Shown here piece after piece: positions 39,918-48,896 of a DNA stretch of 64,000 bases. The notes below the pieces were generated by a model that ran no database searches, was not told where the DNA came from, and saw only the letters and a list, made by a program, of their open reading frames with translations. Numbering within the stretch: position 1 is the stretch's first letter; each line of letters starts with the position of its first letter. The position numbers and the translations under genes are program-made. The stretch comes from JAPUDS01 sp964536265 (GTDB taxonomy: Bacteria > Patescibacteriota > Saccharimonadia > Saccharimonadales > Saccharimonadaceae), in assembly GCA_964536265.1 (NCBI GenBank), contig CAZHVV010000001.1:129393-193392 (forward strand), written 5' to 3'.

Positions 39918-41354
39918 ATGCAACAATACGGATCATCAAAAAAACGGCGTAAAGCAGTCCTTTTCGCAAGCTACGTCGCCATGACCCTCGCTGTAATTGC
40001 ACTCTCGACTGTGTGCATTTTGTTGGTACTTGGTTATCGTTTTGATTTTGCCTCACAGAGTGTTGAACAAGGAGCGCTTCTGCAATTTGACTCGTCACCA
40101 AGTGCTGCTCGAATCACACTCGACAATAAAGAACTGAGCTTTACAACTCCAGGCAAGCAAAATGTGAGCACGGGAGTTCATAACGTGACGATTTCACGCG
40201 ATGGGTACAGAAGCTGGTCGAAACAATTTACTATCAATGCCGGTGAGGTTCGCTGGCTCAATTATGCTCGACTCGTGCCAACAACAGTTGAAACTACTTC
40301 CGTTAAGGAATTCGCTAGTTTATCATCACAGCTGGCTTCACCAGATAGGAAATGGCTTTTTGTTTTAGCCAAGGCGGACACCCCTACGCTGACACTTGTT
40401 GATTTACGTAACAGCGATAGCCTCAAGTACACTGACATTGCAGTTCCCGCTACCGCATTAACGATGCCTGCTGACTCAACCCATAGTTATGAGATTGTGG
40501 AGTGGAACTTCGGTTCAAAATACCTACTGCTCAAACATATGTTTGCAACCGGCGCTGAATACCTTCGGATAAACCGCGAGGATGCAAATGATATCATCAA
40601 TATTTCGACAAAGTTTGGTGTGAATTTCAGTGATATCCATTTCTCATCGGACAATGTCTTTTATGGCATTGAAAATGGCAACTTGCGTCGCTTTGACCTC
40701 GGTGCAAGCTCACTTTCTGAACCCATTGTCACGAATGTTCAGACTATGAAATTGTACGGTTCGTCGGACATCGGTTATGTTCGTCATAAAGATGCAACGC
40801 TTGAGGCTGGCGTCGTGATAGATAACAAAGTGCACACCGTTTCGACATATGACGACACTGTACCGTTGCTTGTCGATATTAGTAGCTATTTTAACGAGCG
40901 CTACTTTGCCGTGACACGTGGTGCCTCGTTCGAACTCAGTAAGAATCCACAAAAGACAGCTGGAAATGGTCTCGAGAAGATAGTTACCCTTTCCTTCCCG
41001 AGCGATATCAAATGGCTTGACATTTCATCGAGTGGTCGCCACGTTATTGCAGGTAACGGCACACAGTTTATGACATATGACGTTGAGCTCACTCGTCGCA
41101 CTGACACGAATCTTCCTGGCATGCAAGAAAATCTTGCTCAGCCACCAAAATGGCTTGATGACTTCATACTCGTGTCAACTGCCGACAACAAGCTTCGAAT
41201 CAGTGATTTTGATGGTGAGAATCAGCAGATTATTACTGACTCATTGCCGAATCAACCTATTGTACTGAGTTCTGATAGCAAGTTATTGTACAGTTTCACG
41301 AAGATGCAGACTGGTACCTATAGTCTGCAAGCATCAAAGATGCTGGTCGAGTAA
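39918..41354 (+). CDS. PEGA-domain, beta-propeller-like membrane protein
   Basis: 478 aa. A TM at about residues 15-40 is followed by a PEGA domain (about 50-115: LQFDSSPSAARITLDNKELS, VHNVTISRDGYRSW). The long beta-rich region after it has repeating strands (SPDRKWLFVLAKAD, YLLLKHMFATGAEYLRI), suggesting a six- or seven-bladed propeller. PEGA proteins bind surface glycans or other envelope parts. TGATATAAT (extended -10) ends 9 nt before the ATG: leaderless. Confidence 0.8.
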   Translation: MQQYGSSKKRRKAVLFASYVAMTLAVIALSTVCILLVLGYRFDFASQSVEQGALLQFDSSPSAARITLDNKELSFTTPGKQNVSTGVHNVTISRDGYRSWSKQFTINAGEVRWLNYARLVPTTVETTSVKEFASLSSQLASPDRKWLFVLAKADTPTLTLVDLRNSDSLKYTDIAVPATALTMPADSTHSYEIVEWNFGSKYLLLKHMFATGAEYLRINREDANDIINISTKFGVNFSDIHFSSDNVFYGIENGNLRRFDLGASSLSEPIVTNVQTMKLYGSSDIGYVRHKDATLEAGVVIDNKVHTVSTYDDTVPLLVDISSYFNERYFAVTRGASFELSKNPQKTAGNGLEKIVTLSFPSDIKWLDISSSGRHVIAGNGTQFMTYDVELTRRTDTNLPGMQENLAQPPKWLDDFILVSTADNKLRISDFDGENQQIITDSLPNQPIVLSSDSKLLYSFTKMQTGTYSLQASKMLVE

Positions 41355-41372
41355 ACAAAACGTTTGATAGTT

Positions 41373-42557
41373 CTAGTTCGACCCGAATACTCGTTCGAAG
41401 AAGCCTTTTGTTGCGCCGCCAATGCTTGCAGTATCGTCATTTGCCGTTGGTTGGTTGTCGCTTTGAGCGGTCGCGGTGGCTGGGTCAGGTGCGACCTGTT
41501 CACCGATGATTATGAGTCGGTTGAGTGCTGTTCCGGCCGGTGTACACGTCACGAGAGTTGCCATTGGCTTGCCGTTGTTTAGAACAAGTTCACCTACCTG
41601 AGAGGGGTTGATGACCTTAGTTTCGGTGACGATGTAGGTATAGCGTTTACCCTCATAGTTTAGGTAAAACGTGTCACCTTTGACGAGTCTATCAAGATAT
41701 AAAAAGATAAATTTGTATTGGCCATCGTCGAAAACATCATTCGCAGAGTGGCCCAGAAAGACAGTGTTGCCTACTTGCCCAGGGAAAGCACTGGCACCAG
41801 CAATAGGATAATGCACTACCCCGCTCTTCAACTTGCTCTGTACAACACTCTCAGCGATTGAGGATATGTCATATACAACAGGAGCCTCAACATTGATTTT
41901 TGGAATCTTGATAAGTGGCTCGGGTCCAACACTTATGTCTGTACTCGGGTCAATAAACGAGTTGCTTGCGTCGGTTGATGCTGGGGCGGTAAATGCAAGA
42001 ACATTCGCGAAGATGAGCTGGTTGTATTGCAGAAAAACAAACAAGAGTGCAACGAAACCGGCGACAACTGCTGGCATGAAGTGGCGGCTGCGACGGATTT
42101 TTTCGCTACCTTTTCGTACTTTCTTGAGAAGTTCAGAACGCAATTCGTCGACTGCTTGGTCCTTTGAAAGACTTTCGGGCGGAGTTGAAGCGACAATCTG
42201 GCCTGTCTGGGTAGGGCCGCTCGTGAGTTGTTTCGCAACTTGAGCTTGGTAGTATCGCTCATAGTACATCTGATAATACTGCTGCCACGCAGAGTGATAC
42301 TTTTGCCAATGTGCCTGGACAGCTTCGTCTTGTTCTTGGGCGCTAACATCGGCTGCTTCAGAGTGAGATTGCTGGTATGGGTGAGCGGTTGGGTTTTGTA
42401 CAATTTGTTCGTTTGGCTGTGGGTCGTCGTAGATTTTATCGATTTGTTGACGCATGACATTAGCGGCCGCATTGTAGTCAGCTTTCAGAGGTTGCGTGTG
42501 GTCATCCCTGCTCGGCACCTGAAGCCCACGATTTGTTTGGTCCGAATTTGGTTGCAT
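41373..42557 (-). CDS. Sortase with long cytoplasmic N-terminus
   Basis: 394 aa from the ATG at 42557, set by TTGGTC-17-TACAAT 10 nt upstream. About 180 polar, Gln-rich residues (HWQKYHSAWQQYYQMYYERYY) precede the TM (about 180-205). The sortase barrel has His270 in VFLGHSAND, Cys338 in LVTCTPAGT and Arg347 in LNRLII, the complete catalytic triad. The TCTPxGT pattern fits class D/E/F-like sortases. After the barrel a Thr/Ala-rich tail (ATAQSDNQPTANDDT) is unusual. It would anchor surface proteins to the wall. Confidence 0.9.
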   Translation of the reverse strand: MQPNSDQTNRGLQVPSRDDHTQPLKADYNAAANVMRQQIDKIYDDPQPNEQIVQNPTAHPYQQSHSEAADVSAQEQDEAVQAHWQKYHSAWQQYYQMYYERYYQAQVAKQLTSGPTQTGQIVASTPPESLSKDQAVDELRSELLKKVRKGSEKIRRSRHFMPAVVAGFVALLFVFLQYNQLIFANVLAFTAPASTDASNSFIDPSTDISVGPEPLIKIPKINVEAPVVYDISSIAESVVQSKLKSGVVHYPIAGASAFPGQVGNTVFLGHSANDVFDDGQYKFIFLYLDRLVKGDTFYLNYEGKRYTYIVTETKVINPSQVGELVLNNGKPMATLVTCTPAGTALNRLIIIGEQVAPDPATATAQSDNQPTANDDTASIGGATKGFFERVFGSN

Positions 42558-42656
42558 AGCTCTATATATTGTACAATTGAGAGCGTCCAAGACCAAATGA
42601 ACAGTCTTGATACGGGCGGGCGGCGGCATTGATTGACTACTTTATGACGTAAATTA

Positions 42657-42775
42657 AAAATTTGTATGTTGGATGGGCGAGTGGCGGAATTGGTATACGC
42701 GTTAGACTCAAAATCTAATGGTCTTTCGACCTTGAGGGTTCAAGTCCCTCTTCGCCCACCAAACATACAAATTTT
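42657..42775. repeat. 14-bp inverted repeat flanking tRNA-Leu
   Basis: AAAATTTGTATGTT (42657-42670) is the exact complement of AACATACAAATTTT (42762-42775). The right arm starts directly after the tRNA CCA end and the left arm ends 4 nt before the tRNA. In a precursor RNA the leader and trailer would form a stem extending the acceptor arm. Confidence 0.7.
42675..42761 (+). tRNA. tRNA-Leu (anticodon CAA)
   Basis: A class II tRNA with a long variable arm (TGGTCTTTCGACC). Acceptor GGGCGAG / TTCGCCC, anticodon arm TTAGA-CTCAAAA-TCTAA giving CAA, TPsiC arm GGGTTCAAGTCCC. The 3' CCA is encoded. The length is 87 nt. Confidence 0.95.
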
Positions 42776-42815
42776 ACGCGTAGACAGCGCACTCCCCGGC
42801 TTCAGCGCCAAAAAT

Positions 42816-43610
42816 CTAATTAGTTACAGGAAGAAAACTCGTAGCGATGGCTTCGAGAGGTTTCGTTGGGTTCCAAAGTAGATATGCGCTTGCGCGGGCG
42901 GCGGTGACACCACGCCAGATTTGCATTGGCTCATCGAATTCTTGGCTAACAACTCCACCACCGTGAGCGACAATTAGCTGATTGTGATGAAACGTCACGA
43001 CTGTTATAGGATATGTGACAGTAAATTTGTGCAGTGCTTCAACCAGTTGCATGAGTTGCATAGAAAAACTAAGAATTTTTGGGTAATACACTGATTGAAA
43101 CAATTTCTGTAACTGAGCGAACGACACCACGACGGTTGTTTTGTCGCGCTCGACAAGGCGGCTTGCAACAGGCTTGAACAGCTCGACAGCATCCCTAGTA
43201 ATGACGAGGTGGCCAGTGTGGGCGCTAAGTAGTGCCTCGAAGGCCATGGCTGTTTCAGAGTTCCGACCCGTATCACCAACTAAAAGGCAGACATCAGCCC
43301 ACTGAGCGGCTGCTGTGAGCTCAGGGAGGGCTTCACGGCTAAACCCACCAGACGTATTACTGGCAATGAACAGCGCGTCGGTGATGCTGGCAGGAAGCGC
43401 CTTTTTTAGTGCGTCAGGTAGAATTGCTCGTATTTGCCCTGTCCCCATGGCATCGGCGGTCGTATAGCTGTCGGAAACGGCGGTAAAACCAAGTTTATTG
43501 CCCCCTATGATTGCCAACTTACCCGCTTTCGAGCGCTGTTCGGGTTTATTCCAGGAAATGTCTGGAAAAAGTGGCTCAGTAGATGATTGTTTCTGCCAAA
43601 ACGAGTCCAT
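42816..43610 (-). CDS. Degenerate NAD(P)H-hydrate dehydratase-like (ribokinase fold) protein
   Basis: 264 aa from the ATG at 43610 (SD AGAAAGG). KAGKLAIIGGNKLGFTAVSD resembles the opening of NnrD/CARKD proteins, and LLVGDTGRNSETAMAFEALL occupies the place of their GPGLG...LL motif. The catalytic GTGD loop near the C-terminus is not found. It may be a family member that has lost the activity. It overlaps the HAD phosphatase gene by 35 nt. Confidence 0.6.
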   Translation of the reverse strand: MDSFWQKQSSTEPLFPDISWNKPEQRSKAGKLAIIGGNKLGFTAVSDSYTTADAMGTGQIRAILPDALKKALPASITDALFIASNTSGGFSREALPELTAAAQWADVCLLVGDTGRNSETAMAFEALLSAHTGHLVITRDAVELFKPVASRLVERDKTTVVVSFAQLQKLFQSVYYPKILSFSMQLMQLVEALHKFTVTYPITVVTFHHNQLIVAHGGGVVSQEFDEPMQIWRGVTAARASAYLLWNPTKPLEAIATSFLPVTN

Positions 43611-44301
43611 GGTCACCTTTCTCTAGCCGGTAGGCAATGTTTTTCCGCTCAACGACTATACTCCAGCCCTCTTGTTCGGCGCGTTTGAATAAACCTGCTG
43701 ATGGGTTGAAAGCGATTGGTCGCTCGACAAGTTCCAAAAGCGCCGCGTCACCATCGCTATCGCCGATAGCGAGACTTCCTTCATATGAGAGGTTATGTTC
43801 TTCTGTGAGCTGTTGTAATATCTCGGCTTTTTTGCCCATAGTCGGTCGTTCTATGACTCCGGTGAAACGTCCGTTCACACGCTCATACACTGCGCCGACA
43901 ACTATGTCGAAGCCATATCGCTCGCCAAATCGGTCAATCAGCTCTTGCTGCGAACCTGTGATAGCAATGATGGTATAACCTTGCTCTTGTAGCTCTTTGA
44001 GTAGTGCCCGTGTGTAATGGTGAGTTTTATGAGCGCTTCGCTCAACCACTTTGTCACAGGCTGCTTCGAATTTATCGGTTGGTATGAGCGGCAGATTTTC
44101 AGTCATGGTTGTGACAACAAAGTGTTCGTATTCATCAAAACTTATTTCGCCGCCGCGCCATTCGTTCCATCGTTCATCAAGTTGCTGAAAAGTGTCATCA
44201 GGAAAAACTCCGTCTATTGCCAGGGTGCGAAACAAATCATGGTACAACTGCCAACGATATAGTGTACCGTCAATATCAAAGACTGCGAATTTCTTCATCA
44301 T
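43576..44301 (-). CDS. HAD-IB family phosphatase (SerB/CicA-like)
   Basis: 241 aa. Motif I FDIDGTLY (Asp9, Asp11), motif II IIAITGSQQE, Lys in GKKAEILQQL and motif IV IGDSDGDAALL. Motif set and length match HAD-IB enzymes such as phosphoserine or lipid-phosphate phosphatases. Substrate not determined. It overlaps genes on both sides, so it is part of a tight operon. Confidence 0.88.
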   Translation of the reverse strand: MMKKFAVFDIDGTLYRWQLYHDLFRTLAIDGVFPDDTFQQLDERWNEWRGGEISFDEYEHFVVTTMTENLPLIPTDKFEAACDKVVERSAHKTHHYTRALLKELQEQGYTIIAITGSQQELIDRFGERYGFDIVVGAVYERVNGRFTGVIERPTMGKKAEILQQLTEEHNLSYEGSLAIGDSDGDAALLELVERPIAFNPSAGLFKRAEQEGWSIVVERKNIAYRLEKGDHGLVLAETIIY

Positions 44302-44479
44302 ATATTCTCTCTCGTAACTGTAATAATACGGCTGCTCGTTGTGCGAGTGCCGGTGGGAGGTGTGACCATTGTCTATCGAGGTCTACATGTGCATCCTCAA
44401 TCGCCATCCTCTGTTCTTCTGTGGTTGGCGGCACGGTATCTACTCGATGTAAGAATTCATCGACATAAAAATCACTCAT
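44276..44479 (-). CDS. Small acidic protein, 67 aa
   Basis: All-alpha, soluble: FYVDEFLHRVDTVPP, then EEQRMAIEDAHVDLDRQW and QRAAVLLQLRERIYDEE. It overlaps the exonuclease gene by 4 nt and the HAD gene by 26 nt, supporting a real, coupled ORF. No family was recognised. Confidence 0.6.
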   Translation of the reverse strand: MSDFYVDEFLHRVDTVPPTTEEQRMAIEDAHVDLDRQWSHLPPALAQRAAVLLQLRERIYDEEIRSL

Positions 44480-45270
44480 AGTTCTATACTCACTGGACAG
44501 TGGTCCGAGCCCATTTGGTCGGGATGGATTTGTGGATTTTTGACCCTAGTCGCAATGCTTTTGCTGGCTAACCAATAATCTATTCGCCATCCGACATTGT
44601 TTGCACGTGCGTTTGCCCAATGCGTCCACCATGTATAGGCTCCGAGTTTTTCGGGGTTGGCAGCGCGGAAGGTATCAACAAAGCCGGCATCGACGATGTT
44701 TTGGAATCCTTCACGCTCTTCGTCGGTAAAACCAGCGCTTTTGCGGTTGTCTTTTGGCCTTGCTAGGTCGATTTCGGTGTGTGCTGCGTTGAGGTCACCG
44801 CAAAATAACACCGGTTTCGTTTGTTCAAGTTGTTTCATGTAGGCAAGAAAACCCTTGTCCCAGTTTTGGTGTCTGACTGTGAGGCGGGACAGGTCGCGTT
44901 TGCTATTTGGTGTATAGACTGTCGCAACCCAGAAATCTTCAAACTCGGCTGCTATCACCCGCCCTTCGGCGTTCGGGTCGCCGTATGTATCGCCTATAAC
45001 TCCGTACGTTTCTATGATGTCTTTTGGAAAGCCGTCGATGTAGCGGAGCGCAGGTTCTTTACTAAAAATTGCGGTACCACTATAGCCCTTCTTAATAGCG
45101 CTGAAAAAATGTTCGCTGTACTGGGGTAAATCAAGCTCAAATTGTCCGCGTTCAGCTTTTGTCTCCTGTAAACATAAAATATCTGGGTCATGTTCGGCGA
45201 TAAATTTCGCGAACTCCCCTTTGTTTATAACTGCTCGAATCCCATTCACATTCCATGAGTACAACTTCAT
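44476..45270 (-). CDS. xth: Exodeoxyribonuclease III / AP endonuclease
   Basis: 264 aa of the Xth family: YSWNVNGIRAV, LCLQETKAE (metal Glu), VYTPNSKRDLSRL, FCGDLNAAHTEIDLA and the terminal SDHCPVSIEL with catalytic Asp-His. It repairs abasic sites. TAGACT is 6 nt before ATG. It is the first gene of a four-gene operon with the 67-aa protein, HAD phosphatase and NnrD-like protein. Confidence 0.96.
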   Translation of the reverse strand: MKLYSWNVNGIRAVINKGEFAKFIAEHDPDILCLQETKAERGQFELDLPQYSEHFFSAIKKGYSGTAIFSKEPALRYIDGFPKDIIETYGVIGDTYGDPNAEGRVIAAEFEDFWVATVYTPNSKRDLSRLTVRHQNWDKGFLAYMKQLEQTKPVLFCGDLNAAHTEIDLARPKDNRKSAGFTDEEREGFQNIVDAGFVDTFRAANPEKLGAYTWWTHWANARANNVGWRIDYWLASKSIATRVKNPQIHPDQMGSDHCPVSIEL

Positions 45271-45289
45271 ATATCCAGTCTACCCCAGA

Positions 45290-45318
45290 TTGACTTAAAC
45301 ATGAAAATATTATACAAT
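45290..45318 (+). promoter_or_regulatory. Promoter of the Arg/Gly-tailed GC-rich gene
   Basis: TTGACT (45290-45295), 17-nt spacer, TACAAT (45313-45318). The leader of about 38 nt carries CCTC-gaaaa-GAGG, which would sequester the only SD-like bases. Confidence 0.65.
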
Positions 45319-45362
45319 GGTAATTGTCCATCTATCCACCCACCCTCGAAAAGAGGCGCACG

Positions 45363-45854
45363 TTGAGAAGTAATAAAGATATTCTCGCATCATTGAAGCA
45401 GGAACGTTCTGTAATCGATGCGAAGGGCATGTCAAAACAGCTAATCGTCAAGCGAACCATCCCACATGGTCGTGACGGGGCGTATCTTGCGAGCTTGCTC
45501 CAGGTCGTCAAGGGCGAAAAGTCTCGCCCAGTGAGTTGTTCGGCGGCGATAACCATTGCCTTTCATTCCGGTAAGTCCGGAGGTGATTGCGTTGGTGATG
45601 TTATCGAGATACCTAAGGGTTGCGAGGTCAGATATGGGCGTGACTGCCAAGTGAGATGCTATGTTGTCGACATCACAGGGGAATCCCTGCTGTTGTACAT
45701 CGAACGTATCTCACTGGATGGTCAGCCAGATGTCTGGCGCTTGCGTCGTGTCCGTTCAATAGGAGGAACTTCGGGTCCTCGAAGGAACGGTACCTCTCCG
45801 CTCACATCGGTCAAAGGTGGCCGAAGAGTTGGGGGCGGTGGTCGCCGCAGCTGA
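45363..45854 (+). CDS. GC-rich solitary gene with Arg/Gly-rich tail, 163 aa
   Basis: The likely start is TTG at 45363; ATG codons exist only further in (45429), and an upstream TTG at 45324 is at the transcription start. The product has a basic first half (SVIDAKGMSKQLIVKRTIPHG) and a beta-rich middle with paired Cys (SCSAAITIAFHSG, GDCVGD, GCEVRYGRDCQVRCYVVDI). The C-terminus is basic and glycine-rich (GGRRVGGGGRRS), of a type that often binds RNA or DNA. No known domain. Start codon uncertain. Confidence 0.65.
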   Translation: MRSNKDILASLKQERSVIDAKGMSKQLIVKRTIPHGRDGAYLASLLQVVKGEKSRPVSCSAAITIAFHSGKSGGDCVGDVIEIPKGCEVRYGRDCQVRCYVVDITGESLLLYIERISLDGQPDVWRLRRVRSIGGTSGPRRNGTSPLTSVKGGRRVGGGGRRS

Positions 45855-45876
45855 CTCAACAAGTGCTAGATGGACT

Positions 45877-45906
45877 CCGCCCGTGGCTTATGCCCGGGCG
45901 GTTTTC
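45877..45906 (+). terminator. Intrinsic terminator of the Arg/Gly-tailed gene
   Basis: CCGCCCG (45877-45883) pairs with CGGGCGG (45895-45901), followed by TTTTCC. It ends just before the convergent smpB stop. Confidence 0.75.
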
Positions 45907-45911
45907 CTATG

Positions 45912-46370
45912 TTAGCGAATGCTACGTTGTTCTCGCTCTTGGTCGCGGCGCTTGATACTCTGCCGTTTGTCGTAGTTTTTCTTACCCTTGCCGAGTGCAA
46001 TAATTACCTTGATATAACGTCCTGCTGCGAGAAGTTTCGTCGGGACTATGGTCATACCTTGTTTCTTGGCGTCTTCAAAACGTTCAATTTCTCGTTTTTT
46101 TGCGAGTAGTTTGCGGGGGTGGTCGTCGACAGTTCGGCTACCAGACACACCCTTTTGATTGTTTACCACGCTAAATGATGCGTTGTTGAGCCATAGCTCG
46201 CTGTTACGTACCGTCACATAAGCACCCTTCAACTGAACATGTCCTAGTCGGGCTGCCCGCACTTCGACGCCACTAAGTACAATCCCAGTGATAAGGTCTT
46301 CACCAAGTTCGTAGTCAAACCGTGCTCGACGATTGACGATTTGCGGCGCGTTGGGCGCATTCTTTTTCAT
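45912..46370 (-). CDS. smpB: SsrA-binding protein SmpB
   Basis: 152 aa: VNRRARFDYELGEDLITGIVLSG, LKGAYVTVRNSELWLNN, then RKLLAKKREIERFE and the basic tail KKNYDKRQSIKRRDQERE needed for tmRNA function. It rescues stalled ribosomes with tmRNA; the tmRNA gene is not in this window as far as I can see. Extended -10 TGGTATAAT 7 nt before ATG. Confidence 0.97.
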   Translation of the reverse strand: MKKNAPNAPQIVNRRARFDYELGEDLITGIVLSGVEVRAARLGHVQLKGAYVTVRNSELWLNNASFSVVNNQKGVSGSRTVDDHPRKLLAKKREIERFEDAKKQGMTIVPTKLLAAGRYIKVIIALGKGKKNYDKRQSIKRRDQEREQRSIR

Positions 46371-46378
46371 GTTCCTTA

Positions 46379-47650
46379 TTATACCAGAGGTGGTTTTGTC
46401 AGAGTGTGTCGGTAAATGCGAGTAAATTTCTCTTCCATGGCGGTTGAAGTTAGCTTTGCGCCAACTTTTTTTGATGCGACGGCCATAGCTTGACGCTGTT
46501 CAGGGTTATGTACAAGCTCACGCATGCCATCTGCTATTGCGCTGACACTATGATGAACGAGGAGAGAGTTTTCAGGCGTGACCCCTATTTGCAGGCGTTC
46601 GTCACAGTACAATATTGGCGTTCCCGCAGCAGCAGCCTCAGCCAGAACCATTCCCTGTGTGTCGAAGTGGTATGACGCAAACACGAAGACATCGCTGTTC
46701 GCGAATTCGTTAGCAATTCGTTCAATGTCGTTATAGTGGCCCAGGAAGAGGACTTTGCCGCGCTTCACTTCTTTTTCAACAAGCCGCTTTAGGTCGTCTT
46801 CGCTTGCACCGCGCCCAACAAGGTAGAGTTCGGCGTCGTCGTGGTTGAGTTGCGCAAATGCCTTGATGATAACATCAACTCGTTTTTCTGGGTCAAGCCG
46901 CCCGCAGCTAAGAAAACGAACAACAGGCTCAACAGGTCGTATGCGTTCTGCGCGAGCAAAGATTTTCGAAATACCATTTGGCACGACATGTGCCCTGTCG
47001 GCGAGCTGGCCACGGCTAGCGTCAACCATGGAATCAATCATAAATTGTGCAGGTGAGGTAAAAGCATCGGTGTAGCGAGCGAGTCGAGCAATGTTCTTCC
47101 AGTCACTTCGCGCAAAACGTGAGTTTTCTGTCGTCGTGAGCTTACGTGGGAAGTATATCTTTATGCGTTCACGATTGCCTCGCAAACGGTGCATGATGAT
47201 GGGTGCGAGCTGCATATAGGTGAGAGAGTTCACAGCAGACATAAACGGCGAGGTACGATGTGTGCCTGCGTAACTCGAATGGAATGTGTGGATATGGGGG
47301 ATATTCTGCAGTTGTGAAATTTGTGAAGCCAAGAACATTGCCCCACGTTCGTTCTGCGAATGAATGACATCAAATTTATAGTCATCTGTAATCTGGGCTG
47401 CAAGTTTTTTGCTGAATTTAAGCGAACAAAGGTAACTTTCGGTCCCCGGTATTCGCCAAACGGGTAGCGCTTTCGACGCACAGTTTTCTGGTGGGATAAA
47501 TCCAGTTTTTGGTGCGAAAAGCGTGACAGTGTGTCCCATTGCCACGAGCTCATTAATTTGAAGTTCGATTGAACGCGCAACTCCTCCCGAGTTCGGAAAG
47601 AAGTCATCCATAAAAATGCCTATACGAAGAGATGTAGTAGTTGCTTCCAT
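46379..47650 (-). CDS. GT4-family glycosyltransferase
   Basis: 423 aa from the ATG at 47650 (TATACT 8 nt upstream). GT-B fold: IGIFMDDFFPNSGGVARSI at the start, FDVIHSQNERGAMF, RFLSCGRLDPEKRVDVIIKAF and the C-terminal FASYHFDTQGMVLAEAAAAGTP with the two conserved Glu-type residues. It uses nucleotide sugars to build glycolipids or wall glycans. The acceptor is unknown. Similar in layout to the diacylglycerol glucosyltransferase-like gene at 48897. Confidence 0.92.
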   Translation of the reverse strand: MEATTTSLRIGIFMDDFFPNSGGVARSIELQINELVAMGHTVTLFAPKTGFIPPENCASKALPVWRIPGTESYLCSLKFSKKLAAQITDDYKFDVIHSQNERGAMFLASQISQLQNIPHIHTFHSSYAGTHRTSPFMSAVNSLTYMQLAPIIMHRLRGNRERIKIYFPRKLTTTENSRFARSDWKNIARLARYTDAFTSPAQFMIDSMVDASRGQLADRAHVVPNGISKIFARAERIRPVEPVVRFLSCGRLDPEKRVDVIIKAFAQLNHDDAELYLVGRGASEDDLKRLVEKEVKRGKVLFLGHYNDIERIANEFANSDVFVFASYHFDTQGMVLAEAAAAGTPILYCDERLQIGVTPENSLLVHHSVSAIADGMRELVHNPEQRQAMAVASKKVGAKLTSTAMEEKFTRIYRHTLTKPPLV

Positions 47651-47696
47651 TGCTTTATAGTATACAACCTTGTCACCCGAAAACCGCATACGCCTA

Positions 47697-48785
47697 TTAG
47701 CGTTGGGTTTCAATTTCGTATTTTACTGCATTCCAAACACTTGGATCGCCATTTACTTTTCGCCAGTACCACCACTCGCTTCCCCACATGTCGATGTCCT
47801 TTTCACCAATCATTCGTGCGAATAGAATGCTATCGTGAATCTGTTGAATACTCATGGACTTATCCTGTTCTTCAACGGAGAGGTCCTTTGTGTCGCGTGG
47901 TCCCCACGGTTCTACCTGAAGCTCGTGAATGAAGATACTTTTATGTGTGTAGGCTTTGATGATGACTGCGCGCAAACGATGGTACCAGACTGGTGTTGGA
48001 TAGATGAGATATCCAACGGGTGGAATCTTGTCATTCCACACCCAGCGGTATACGGAATAGCCGAATCGGTCGGGTATTGGTTGGTTGATTGGATAGCCAT
48101 GTTGGTCACTGAGGCTCATCCAGATTGGTTTCTCCGACCATGATTGCAACAAGGCAAATTCTTCATTGAGTCGAACTCGGTCGGGTGCATCGCATGTACC
48201 AAACCAGTTATTGACTGCTTCGTTTTCGAGTTGCCAGCTTTCAAGTGCGGGGTGATGTTCATACCGTTTTGCAACAATTTCCATATACGCGTAGAGTGCC
48301 TGTTTCCATTCGTCGCCAGACAATTGGTTCGCCCACGAGGGCTGATGACATTCTGGCCATCGAGGCTGTCTGAGCCCTATGCCGAGTGTCACTTTTCCGC
48401 CATATTTTGCAACCTCGTCCATTTGCCAGTCGAGTTCAGTAAAATCGAGTTGACCACGCGTGACTTCACCTTCATCCCAATAGCTCATCAGGCGGAAGTG
48501 TCGCAGACCCATATCATTCAGCAAGTCTGTGAGGAGCGCGTGACCGTCGATACCTAACTCGCGCGAACGTTTTGCGGAAAAGCTGACGCCGTAGTTTGGT
48601 TCCTCTACAGGCTGGAAAATGATTGGGTTGATAAATCCTGCTGTCCAGAACAATATGTACCAAGCGACCCCGATACCAGCAATCCACAAGAACACTTTGC
48701 TTCGTAAAAAGCGTTTGAGCCACTTCGGGAGACGGCTAAAAAGACGAAATAGTAGAGGGCGCTGAGGTTCTTTGTTTTTGCGCAT
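47697..48785 (-). CDS. Membrane-anchored GH-A-clan-like glycoside hydrolase
   Basis: 362 aa from the ATG at 48785 (TACACT 8 nt upstream). A basic N-terminus, TM anchor (about 31-55) and an extracytoplasmic TIM-barrel-like domain. The acid/base motif is WQLENEAVN (Glu189 after Asn188) and a candidate nucleophile is Glu288 in IFIHELQVEPWG, as in clan GH-A. The specificity is unknown. It lies just upstream of one GT4 gene and divergent from another. Confidence 0.75.
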   Translation of the reverse strand: MRKNKEPQRPLLFRLFSRLPKWLKRFLRSKVFLWIAGIGVAWYILFWTAGFINPIIFQPVEEPNYGVSFSAKRSRELGIDGHALLTDLLNDMGLRHFRLMSYWDEGEVTRGQLDFTELDWQMDEVAKYGGKVTLGIGLRQPRWPECHQPSWANQLSGDEWKQALYAYMEIVAKRYEHHPALESWQLENEAVNNWFGTCDAPDRVRLNEEFALLQSWSEKPIWMSLSDQHGYPINQPIPDRFGYSVYRWVWNDKIPPVGYLIYPTPVWYHRLRAVIIKAYTHKSIFIHELQVEPWGPRDTKDLSVEEQDKSMSIQQIHDSILFARMIGEKDIDMWGSEWWYWRKVNGDPSVWNAVKYEIETQR

Positions 48786-48896
48786 TTGCAATTAGTGTAC
48801 AGGGGAAAAAGTAAAAATGCAAAATGCGCTTATGTTCTAACTTATACAGGAGAGTGATGCGAAAAGCTTCAAAGTTGTATATAATGACGGTAATAC

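Noticed and set aside
42666..42881. 71-codon ORF over the tRNA-Leu gene
   Set aside because: It is the well-known spurious reading of a class II tRNA; the cloverleaf is unambiguous.
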